Assembly (NCBI GenBank): GCA_018060955.1
Contig: JAGOVC010000004.1
Location: 1-48,981, forward strand
Direction: 5' to 3'
DNA length: 48,981 nt
From: Candidatus Woesebacteria bacterium
GTDB lineage: Bacteria; Patescibacteriota; Microgenomatia; UBA1400; UBA12028
In this document: positions 42,454-48,981 of the stretch, piece after piece
How positions within the stretch are numbered: the stretch's first letter is position 1
Layout of the letters: every line of letters starts with the position of its first letter
Notes under the pieces: generated by a model
What the model was told of the DNA's origin: nothing
The model's input: only the letters and a program-made list of their open reading frames with translations
The model's database searches: none
Position numbers and translations under genes: made by a program

Positions 42454-44265
42454 ATGCTTAATGAGTACAAAACTATGTCGGATGTTACTTCTTCTCCTCT
42501 ATCTTCTGGTGACGGTATTCCTACCTTCACAACCGCATCGGTTGCAGAGGTGTTGTTATCGGCAGGAAAACTAACCCAACAACAGTATGACGATCTGTCT
42601 CTCGAGCATATTAACACAAATAAAAGTATTGAAGCCCTGATTGAAGAGAAGAATATTGTGACCGAGGAAGAGCTAACTGAAGCAAAGTCTAAGGCGTACC
42701 ACACCCCGTATATCAAGCTCTCCGAAACTGGCGTTTCTCCGCAAGCATTATCCCAAGTACCAGAAAGTGTCGCACGTCGCTATCGCTTGATTCCGTTTGC
42801 TCTCAACGATGAAGACGGTTCTATCTCGGTAGCCATGATCAACCCACTTGATCTGCTGGCGGTAGATTTCGTGCAAAAGAAAACCGGCAAAAAAATTAAG
42901 CTGTTCATTGGCTCTCCCTATGAAATCAATCGGGCAATCAACGAGCGCTATGCCCAAAGCTTATCCACCGAAGTCGATCAGGCACTCAAAGAGAACGGTG
43001 ATAGTCAGACGGTCGTTGCCAGTGGACCAGTCATTGATATTAACCAAGTTTCCAATCATGAAATTATTCGTGAGGCACCCATTGCCAAGATTGTGGAAAC
43101 GATTCTTGCCTTTGCAATCAAAGCCAAAGCCTCCGATGTCCATATTGAGCCGCATGAACACCGAACTCGGGTTCGCTATCGTCTGGACGGAATCTTAAAT
43201 GAGAAGCTGGTGTTACCCAAGAGTGTGCATCCTGCGTTGGTGTCCCGTATCAAAATTCTCGCAGATCTAAAAATTGACGAGAAACGTATTCCCCAAGATG
43301 GACGATTTAACTTTCGAACGCAAAATGAAGAAGTCGATTTACGTGTCTCTACCCTGCCTACGGTGCATGGCGAAAAGATCGTGATGCGGTTACTCAAGAA
43401 ATCTGGAGCAATTCCAACGCTGCAAGAGTTAGGAATGCGCGGAAGTGCCTTGACCCGGATCCAACAATCGATCACGGTTCCCCACGGCATCATCTTGGTT
43501 ACGGGACCTACGGGATCAGGAAAAACCACGACCCTCTATTCTGTACTGCATGACTTAAATACTCCCAAAGTGAACATCATGACGCTGGAAGATCCAGTCG
43601 AATATCAGATCGAAGGTGTCAACCAGGTGCAGATCAATCCACAAGCGGGATTAACATTTGCCTCGGGCTTGCGTTCCTTCTTGCGACAAGATCCTAATAT
43701 CATCATGGTCGGAGAAATCCGAGACACGGAAACAGCAGAGCTTGCAATCCAAGCATCGCTGACCGGACATTTAGTCTTTTCAACTTTGCATACAAACTCT
43801 GCATCAGGTGCGTTACCGCGCTTACTGGACATGGGGTGTGAGCCGTTTTTGTTAGCCTCCTCCATTACTCTAGTAATGGCGCAACGTGTATTACGAAAAA
43901 TCTCAACGGAGCGCGAAGAATATACCCCTCCAGCTGAGGTGGAACGTGACATCCGTGAAGTTTTAGGTCCTCTCTATGATGGCTGGGCAAAGTCCAAAGG
44001 CATGGAAGGTAAACCGTTAAAGCTATGGCGCGGAGTGAAGAGTAAGAGTAATAATGATACGGGATATGAAGGTCGTGTTGCGATTTTTGAAGTTCTGCAG
44101 ATGAATGACAAAGTTGCTCGGTTGGTTTTGGAGCATCGCCCGGCTGCGGAGATCGAAAAGCAGGCGCAAGATGATGGAATGTTGCTCATGAAACAGGACG
44201 GCTACTTGAAAGTCTTAGAAGGGATCACCACAATAGAAGAAGTATTGCGTGTGGCACAAATCTAA
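42454..44265 (+). CDS. pilB: Type IV pilus extension ATPase PilB
   Basis: A 603-residue GspE-family ATPase. It has an N-terminal MshEN-like/T2SSE_N region (about residues 30-150), then the ATPase core with the Walker A GPTGSGKTTT near residue 350, the Asp box LEDPVEYQ, the Walker B region MVGEIRDTETAELA and the His box LVFSTLHTNSA. The C-terminal zinc module, normally two CxxC pairs, is replaced by a cysteine-free stretch (EEYTPPAEVERDIREVLG ... SNNDTGYEGRVAIFE). It powers pilus assembly with PilT and PilC. Starts at 42430 (TTG) or 42475 are possible; 42454 fits the -10 box. It is the first gene of the pil operon. Confidence 0.92.
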   Translation: MLNEYKTMSDVTSSPLSSGDGIPTFTTASVAEVLLSAGKLTQQQYDDLSLEHINTNKSIEALIEEKNIVTEEELTEAKSKAYHTPYIKLSETGVSPQALSQVPESVARRYRLIPFALNDEDGSISVAMINPLDLLAVDFVQKKTGKKIKLFIGSPYEINRAINERYAQSLSTEVDQALKENGDSQTVVASGPVIDINQVSNHEIIREAPIAKIVETILAFAIKAKASDVHIEPHEHRTRVRYRLDGILNEKLVLPKSVHPALVSRIKILADLKIDEKRIPQDGRFNFRTQNEEVDLRVSTLPTVHGEKIVMRLLKKSGAIPTLQELGMRGSALTRIQQSITVPHGIILVTGPTGSGKTTTLYSVLHDLNTPKVNIMTLEDPVEYQIEGVNQVQINPQAGLTFASGLRSFLRQDPNIIMVGEIRDTETAELAIQASLTGHLVFSTLHTNSASGALPRLLDMGCEPFLLASSITLVMAQRVLRKISTEREEYTPPAEVERDIREVLGPLYDGWAKSKGMEGKPLKLWRGVKSKSNNDTGYEGRVAIFEVLQMNDKVARLVLEHRPAAEIEKQAQDDGMLLMKQDGYLKVLEGITTIEEVLRVAQI

Positions 44266-44277
44266 TAAAGGTACCTT

Positions 44278-45333
44278 ATGACAATGGAAGACATGCTCTC
44301 GCTCTGTATTAAGCAAAATGCATCGGACCTGCATTTAGTGGTAGGAGCCCCTCCCACCCTCCGATTAAATGGTGAACTTACTCCCATTGCCGGGCTAGCA
44401 CCGCTGACGCCTCAAGTCTCCCAAGAGATCATTTTGTCGATTCTCTCGCAAGAACTCAAAGACCAATTATTGGTAAATAAGGAAGTTGATTTTTCTTTCC
44501 AACATAAAGATTCTGCGCGATTTCGTGTGAATGCCTATTATCACAAAGGGACTGTTGCGGCGGCATTGCGCTTAATCCCAACGAAAATTAAAACGATTGA
44601 AGAACTCCATTTGCCTTCTAGTCTGCACCAATTCACGACCCTCAAACAAGGATTTATTTTAGTCACCGGACCAACGGGACAAGGAAAATCCTCGACACTG
44701 GCAGCGATCATTGATGAGATCAATCAGACCCGAGCAGAACACATCCTAACCATTGAAGATCCGATCGAATTCTTATACACGCCCGCGCAAAGTATCATCT
44801 CTCAGCGTGAGCTCCATGCCGATACGCATTCTTGGGAAGTTGCGCTAAAGTCAGCGCTGCGTGAAGATCCCAATATCGTGCTAGTCGGAGAAATGCGTGA
44901 TTATGAAACCATTGCGGCGGCACTAACCGTGGCTGAAACGGGACATTTAGTATTCGCTACCTTGCACACCAACTCTGCCTCTCAAACTATTGACCGTATC
45001 ATCGACGTTTTCCCAGAACATCAACAGGGACAGGTTCGCATGCAGCTGGCAAACACGCTACAGGCTGTCGTTTCCCAGCGACTCATTACCAACCTTAAGG
45101 GAGAATTGAGTGTAGCAGTGGAAATGCTGTTGGCGACGAGTGCGGTCCGTAACATCGTGCGTGAAGGGAAAACGTTCCAACTAGATAACGTTATCTCCAC
45201 CTCCGCAGAACTCGGGATGATTTCCTTAGAAGTCAGCTTGGCAAAACTAGTGAACTCCGGTGAGATCTCGTTTGAAAAAGCAATGGAAGTGGCCACATGG
45301 CCAGACCAATTAGCGCGATTAGTCAAACGTTGA
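44278..45333 (+). CDS. pilT: Type IV pilus retraction ATPase PilT
   Basis: A 351-residue ATPase with the N-terminal MLSLCIKQNASDLHLVVGAPP typical of PilT, the Walker A GPTGQGKSST near residues 130-139, the Asp box TIEDPIEF, Walker B VGEMRDYETIAAALT, and the C-terminal LVFATLHTNSASQTIDRIID region. PilT drives pilus retraction. It is 12 bp after pilB and 7 bp before pilC. The C-terminal AIRNLIRE motif is represented by AVRNIVREG. Retraction capacity is unusual to see so complete in a small genome and implies twitching or DNA uptake. Confidence 0.92.
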   Translation: MTMEDMLSLCIKQNASDLHLVVGAPPTLRLNGELTPIAGLAPLTPQVSQEIILSILSQELKDQLLVNKEVDFSFQHKDSARFRVNAYYHKGTVAAALRLIPTKIKTIEELHLPSSLHQFTTLKQGFILVTGPTGQGKSSTLAAIIDEINQTRAEHILTIEDPIEFLYTPAQSIISQRELHADTHSWEVALKSALREDPNIVLVGEMRDYETIAAALTVAETGHLVFATLHTNSASQTIDRIIDVFPEHQQGQVRMQLANTLQAVVSQRLITNLKGELSVAVEMLLATSAVRNIVREGKTFQLDNVISTSAELGMISLEVSLAKLVNSGEISFEKAMEVATWPDQLARLVKR

Positions 45334-45340
45334 AATCTGT

Positions 45341-46540
45341 ATGCAAATCTACAATTACAAAGCCCGCACACAGCAAAATGAAACCGTGACCGGAAAAGTG
45401 GAAGCCAATACTGCCAGTGAGGCGAACTTGGTCCTAAGAGAACGAGGACTGTTCGTTATTTCCATTGTTGAATTCCATGAGTCTTCTCTGCTCGCAGTCC
45501 TTAAATATTCCAAGGTTTCAAAAAATGATATTGTCAATTTCACCCGACAACTCTCTACCATGGTTACTGCGGGTCTACCGCTAACGGAGGCCGTGCAAAT
45601 TCTTGAAGTGCAAGCAAAACCCGTGTTAAAGAAACTTCTTTCTGCGGTTCGTCGCGATGTCGAGGGAGGAATGACACTGGCAAAAGCTTTGGAGAAACAT
45701 CCGACCGCTTTTAGTACGGTCTACATTTCCTTAATCAAAGCGGGTGAATCAGCTGGTGTCCTGGATCAAGTGTTGCATCGGTTGGCGGATACACTGGAAA
45801 AGCAAAAAGAATTTTCTTCAAAAACAAAGGGAGCACTCATTTATCCTGCCATCGTCATGCTTGCCATGGTCATCGTAGGTTTTGTGATGATGATTTTTGT
45901 GATCCCCAAAATGACCGAGATGTACAAGGATTTTGGTGCGGATCTTCCCATGCCCACGATGGTCTTAATCACCATCTCCGATTTCATGGTTGCCTATTGG
46001 TATCTCTTGCTGATTGTAATTGGTGGAGGCGCCGTAGCATTTAATGCCTACCGTAAAACTCCTGCCGGAAAACTGAAGGTCGATGAGTGGTTACTCAAAC
46101 TGCCGATTTTTGGTGAATTGCGAGCCAAGATTGCTTTGGTTGAATTAACGCGTACGCTGTCCTTGCTGATTTCAGCAGGTATTTCCCTGCTCACTGCGAT
46201 TGAAATTTCCTTTGATTCTGTGGGAAATATGGTCTTTCGTAACGCCCTGGTAAAAATTGCAAAAGATGTGGAAAAGGGACAATCCCTCTCTAGCAGTGTG
46301 GCAAAACGCGTGGAGTTCCCGGTCCTGATGTCCCAGATGATTTCTGTGGGTGAGGAAACAGGAAAGTTAGATGAAGTCTTACTCAAGTTGTCGGCTTATT
46401 TTGAAACAGAGTCGGAGCATGCGGTCAAAGGATTGACAACCGCTATGGAGCCTCTTATTATGATTGTATTAGGCATCGGAGTAGGCTTGTTGATCATTGC
46501 AATTATTTTGCCAATCTACAACCTTACGAGCCAATTTTAA
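45341..46540 (+). CDS. pilC: Type IV pilus inner-membrane platform PilC
   Basis: A 399-residue protein of the GspF/PilC family with two T2SSF repeats, each ending in long hydrophobic helices (about residues 165-192 and 375-395), plus the conserved QLSTMVTAGLPL and IYVSLIKAGESAGVLD segments. It forms the platform in the membrane that links PilB/PilT to the pilin subunits. The N-terminal Y-K-A-R-T pattern (IYNYKARTQQNETVTGKVE) fits the family. Confidence 0.93.
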   Translation: MQIYNYKARTQQNETVTGKVEANTASEANLVLRERGLFVISIVEFHESSLLAVLKYSKVSKNDIVNFTRQLSTMVTAGLPLTEAVQILEVQAKPVLKKLLSAVRRDVEGGMTLAKALEKHPTAFSTVYISLIKAGESAGVLDQVLHRLADTLEKQKEFSSKTKGALIYPAIVMLAMVIVGFVMMIFVIPKMTEMYKDFGADLPMPTMVLITISDFMVAYWYLLLIVIGGGAVAFNAYRKTPAGKLKVDEWLLKLPIFGELRAKIALVELTRTLSLLISAGISLLTAIEISFDSVGNMVFRNALVKIAKDVEKGQSLSSSVAKRVEFPVLMSQMISVGEETGKLDEVLLKLSAYFETESEHAVKGLTTAMEPLIMIVLGIGVGLLIIAIILPIYNLTSQF

Positions 46541-46551
46541 GGAGAACGTCT

Positions 46552-47130
46552 ATGTCCACATTTCCCCAGATGCCCAGGTGGGTATCCTCGTTTCGATCAA
46601 GCAGGATTGGGTTTACCCTGATCGAATTGCTGGTGGTCATTGCCATTTTGGGTATTTTAGCTGTAGCGGTGCTTTCTACCATTAATCCTATTGAGCAGAT
46701 CAATCGAAGTCGCGATACTCGCACCCGTTCGGATGCTGCAGAAGTTCTCTCTGCTGCAGAACGCTACTATGCTAGTCGAGAAATCTACCCATGGAACGTT
46801 GTTCCCAGTGGAACCAATACGCTTCCAGCAACAGGTTTCTATTGGAATGCTAGTTCCAGTACCAATAACAACTGGTTAACGGAACTGCAATCTTCTGATG
46901 AAGTTAAAGCGAACTTAATTACTCGTGTATCGAGTGATAGACGCGTGATTATCATCAAGAGTAACACCGCTGCTGCCATAACCTATGTCTGTTTCCAACC
47001 GACTTCATCCGCTTTGAAGGCAGAAGCAAAAAAGAGTTGTAATGGTTCTACAACGGTGACACTATCCGATGGTGGTTCCAACTCCTTTAACAAATGTGCA
47101 GCGAACGCAGAATATCTGTGTCTCCCGTAA
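46552..47130 (+). CDS. Type IV major pilin or pilin-like protein
   Basis: A 192-residue prepilin. The cleavage site is RIG/FTLIELLVV (Gly20/Phe21, Glu25 at mature position 5) and is followed by a hydrophobic helix and a globular part with four Cys residues near the end (CFQP, KKSC, NKCA, EYLCLP). The leader is 20 residues, longer than the usual six to ten, with basic residues right before Gly. AAGGAG precedes the ATG 11 nt after pilC. The C-terminal region probably has disulfide-closed loops. A strong terminator follows. Confidence 0.9.
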   Translation: MSTFPQMPRWVSSFRSSRIGFTLIELLVVIAILGILAVAVLSTINPIEQINRSRDTRTRSDAAEVLSAAERYYASREIYPWNVVPSGTNTLPATGFYWNASSSTNNNWLTELQSSDEVKANLITRVSSDRRVIIIKSNTAAAITYVCFQPTSSALKAEAKKSCNGSTTVTLSDGGSNSFNKCAANAEYLCLP

Positions 47131-47165
47131 CACACGTGATCAACGGACTTAAATCGAATCAAAAC

Positions 47166-47197
47166 AAGACAGCTGCAGTTGCAGCTGTCTTTGTTTA
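47166..47197 (+). terminator. Rho-independent terminator of the pilBTC-pilin operon
   Basis: A perfect 12-bp stem, AAGACAGCTGCA (47166-47177) with TGCAGCTGTCTT (47180-47191), 2-nt loop, then TTTGTTT. The same AAGACAGC/GCTGTCTT type of stem is used after rpsU. Confidence 0.8.
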
Positions 47198-47201
47198 TGG
47201 G

Positions 47202-47207
47202 TACACT
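47202..47207 (+). promoter_or_regulatory. -10 box for pilD
   Basis: TACACT preceded by GG ends 8 nt before the ATG at 47216, only 11 nt after the terminator stem. pilD is thus a separate, leaderless transcription unit. Confidence 0.5.
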
Positions 47208-47215
47208 CCAATCAT

Positions 47216-48016
47216 ATGCTTTTAGCTGTTGCCGTGATCTTTTGCTTAGGACTTGCCATCGGCAGTTTCTTAAATGTGGTTATTTATCGAAGCGTACATC
47301 ATGATTCTCCTCTTCGAGGTCGTTCCTATTGTGACTTTTGTAAAAAACCGATCGCTTGGTATGACAATATCCCACTGATCTCTTTTATTGTATTGCGACG
47401 CAAGTGCCGTCACTGTCATGCCAAAATACCTTGGGAATACCCTACGGTAGAGCTTCTAACTGGCTTATTATTTGCCTGGTGGTATGTGGTTGGATTCACC
47501 TTCTTTAAATTAACAGAGCTTCCCTTTGGCTTCCTGCAGCCGCTGTTTTGGCTGACTGTGGGAATCTTATTTGTGGTAATCGTATTTGCGGATCTTTCCT
47601 ACATGATTATTCCCGATAGTGCGGTGTTGCTATTAAGCATTGCGGCGCTTTCGTACCGTGGGATGTTAGTTGCTCAAGGGATCATGAATGGAGATGATTT
47701 TTGGAAATCCATTGCTAGCGCGATAGGTGCCCTTGCCTTCTTTTTATTGTTAACAGTGATTACCCGTGGCAAAGGCATGGGGATGGGTGATGTCAAACTC
47801 GCATTTCCCTTAGGCTTGATTCTGGGATTCCCTCTAACTATTGTGGCAATTTTCCTTTCCTTTATCCTGGGATCTCTGGTTGCAATTCCTATGCTGCTAC
47901 TGCGTACCAAAAAACTAAAGAGTGTAATTCCGTTTGGACCATTTCTGATTGTCGCAAGTGTGATAGCCTTAGTATGGGGTGAACCACTACTAGCATGGTA
48001 TGTTCAGTTTTTATGA
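47216..48016 (+). CDS. pilD: Prepilin peptidase PilD (with methyltransferase domain)
   Basis: A 266-residue polytopic protein. A zinc-binding loop has Cys39, Cys42, Cys64 and Cys67. The aspartyl protease sites are Asp126 in FADLSYMIIPD and Asp192 in GMGDVKLA. It removes the leader of prepilins at Gly/Phe and N-methylates the new terminus. It has seven to eight transmembrane helices. It lies after a terminator and has its own leaderless -10 box, followed by an overlapping gene (ATGA) with a PKD domain. Confidence 0.94.
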   Translation: MLLAVAVIFCLGLAIGSFLNVVIYRSVHHDSPLRGRSYCDFCKKPIAWYDNIPLISFIVLRRKCRHCHAKIPWEYPTVELLTGLLFAWWYVVGFTFFKLTELPFGFLQPLFWLTVGILFVVIVFADLSYMIIPDSAVLLLSIAALSYRGMLVAQGIMNGDDFWKSIASAIGALAFFLLLTVITRGKGMGMGDVKLAFPLGLILGFPLTIVAIFLSFILGSLVAIPMLLLRTKKLKSVIPFGPFLIVASVIALVWGEPLLAWYVQFL

Positions 48017-48918
48017 GAACCTTTCGCTTCTTTTTTAAGTATTTGATGGCAACTTGCCTTGTTCTTGGACTTCTAGCAATTATCGTTCCCTGGATCCAAC
48101 TAGAACGCGCCACACGGCTACTCAACGAGGAACTAGAGTCATTAAATCCAGACTTGGCTCGTACTGAACACCGAGAACAATCCTGTGTGAATGCTCCTGG
48201 ATCCAGTCCCTACTCAATTCCCATTGCCTATCAATTACGATTCTTGGATGCAACACAGTATCAGGTTGAACTGATCTGTAGTTACATTGAGGAATCACCA
48301 GTCCTCATGAGAACCGGTAAATTGCCGATGTTAGTAAGCAAACGTTCTGGCACTACCGGATTCTATTACTCGCTTGCCAAACGTGAACAAAGTTCGGTTG
48401 GCCTTTCTGCAATTTGGTATACGCGGACCATCATGCTAGATGGGGTTACAGTCGAAACCTCAAAAGATCTGGTGCAAAACGTCCATCCCACCTCCGTGTG
48501 TTCTGGCTATGGATTCACGTGCTGTGAGCAAGGTGTGTACGCAGGGGTGGGAGCGGTATATTCAGCCGTGAAGGATTGCCCGAGTACATGCTATTCTGCC
48601 TGTAGTCCCCTCCCCTATGTGGAATCGTTTAACGCCGATCCGTATCCCGAAGATGGCTCCACCGTTCGCATGCAAGGGACAAGCCAGCAGGTCATTTTTT
48701 CTTATGCCGCAAGCTCACGCGGGCCAAAGATTGCCTACGTTACCATTGATTACGGGGATGGTTCCCAAGACAAATCAACGGAACAGAGTGGCATCTTTAC
48801 CCACCAATTTGAGTGTACGTCCAGCTGTAGAATTCCAGTCACTTTAACCGCGACAGATGTTACTGGACAGGTTTCAGTTGAAAACCCCCACGCAACCCTC
48901 TATATTGTAAAAGAGTAA
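48013..48918 (+). CDS. Cysteine-rich envelope protein with a C-terminal PKD-like domain
   Basis: A 301-residue protein starting MRTFRFFFKYLMATCLVLGL with one N-terminal transmembrane helix (about 8-30). The middle is rich in Cys (for example CSGYGFTCCEQG and CPSTCYSACS, about 160-195), suggesting disulfides outside the cell. The last about 80 residues (VIFSYAASSRGPKIAYVTIDYGDGSQDKS, GIFTHQFE, VTLTATD) fit a PKD domain. The ATG overlaps the pilD stop, so it is coupled to pilD and probably a minor pilus or surface component. The ORF is open from 47995, but the TM segment and ATGA overlap favour 48013. Confidence 0.7.
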   Translation: MRTFRFFFKYLMATCLVLGLLAIIVPWIQLERATRLLNEELESLNPDLARTEHREQSCVNAPGSSPYSIPIAYQLRFLDATQYQVELICSYIEESPVLMRTGKLPMLVSKRSGTTGFYYSLAKREQSSVGLSAIWYTRTIMLDGVTVETSKDLVQNVHPTSVCSGYGFTCCEQGVYAGVGAVYSAVKDCPSTCYSACSPLPYVESFNADPYPEDGSTVRMQGTSQQVIFSYAASSRGPKIAYVTIDYGDGSQDKSTEQSGIFTHQFECTSSCRIPVTLTATDVTGQVSVENPHATLYIVKE

Positions 48919-48928
48919 AGGATATCTT

Positions 48929-48981
48929 ATGACGCATGCCAAACGATCTTCCGGATTCACCCTTCTTGAACTATTGGTGGT
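48929..48981 (+). CDS. Second prepilin-like protein, N-terminal part (runs off right edge)
   Basis: The first 17 codons read MTHAKRSSGFTLLELLV, with the prepilin cleavage pattern G/FTLLE. The leader is short (about 9 residues). It is cut by the window end. AAAGG lies a few nucleotides before the ATG, 10 bp after the PKD-protein gene, so it belongs to the pilD unit. Confidence 0.85.
   Translation, partial: MTHAKRSSGFTLLELLV

Overview
The window reads as a dense chromosome segment from a small-genome, uncultivated bacterium, most likely of the Candidate Phyla Radiation (Patescibacteria), perhaps Microgenomates-like. This taxon is inferred from style: compact core proteins, a complete type IV pilus locus, many short orphan proteins, a lone tRNA without encoded CCA, and single-copy replication genes scattered among orphans. 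TAA, TAG and TGA all end well-conserved genes (pilD and gdhA end in TGA), so the UGA-to-glycine code of Gracilibacteria/Absconditabacteria is not used.

Layout. 0-3.5 kb: partial methyltransferase, DHH/MYG1-like protein, HIT protein, rpsU, EamA transporter, ybeY. 3.5-9.7 kb: a large orphan protein, a serine hydrolase gene broken by an in-frame amber codon, dnaX, a HEYSH metallopeptidase-like gene broken by a frameshift, and ybaB. 9.7-16.6 kb: two envelope proteins, an MBL-fold hydrolase, dnaB, a CPBP protease, tRNA-Leu(CAA), tandem paralogous orphans and small membrane proteins. 16.6-26.4 kb: gdhA, an Lgt-like membrane protein, a cysteine-free DksA/TraR-like protein, lspA, a RluA-type synthase, queA and tgt (divergent flanks of a 23-bp promoter), a LytR_C protein, a TPR protein, a short yebC and a polytopic membrane protein. 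26.4-30.5 kb: a more accessory stretch with a candidate divergent RNase P RNA, orphans, a JAMM-like protein, a region rich in inverted repeats, and a Xer-type recombinase. 30.5-41.6 kb: one long minus-strand array with gyrB upstream, gyrA in the middle, ppa, a SIMPL protein and about ten small orphans, including two tandem GNAT-like paralogs. 41.8-49 kb: holB-like gene, then pilB-pilT-pilC-pilin, terminator, pilD, a PKD-domain envelope protein and the start of a second pilin.

A recurring regulatory pattern is visible. At least thirteen genes that head transcription units have a -10 box of the form TAnnnT, usually preceded by GG or GC, only 6-9 nt upstream of the start codon, which implies leaderless mRNAs. 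Many internal operon genes instead have AGGAG-like ribosome binding sites. The main leads are this leaderless promoter architecture, the candidate rnpB, the two interrupted hydrolase/peptidase genes, the shortened YebC with an 18-bp palindrome at its promoter, the JAMM-like protein, the loss of cysteines in the DksA-like protein and PilB, and the tandem orphan families. I did not find a CRISPR array, transposase or rRNA gene. All functional calls rest on motif recognition by eye.
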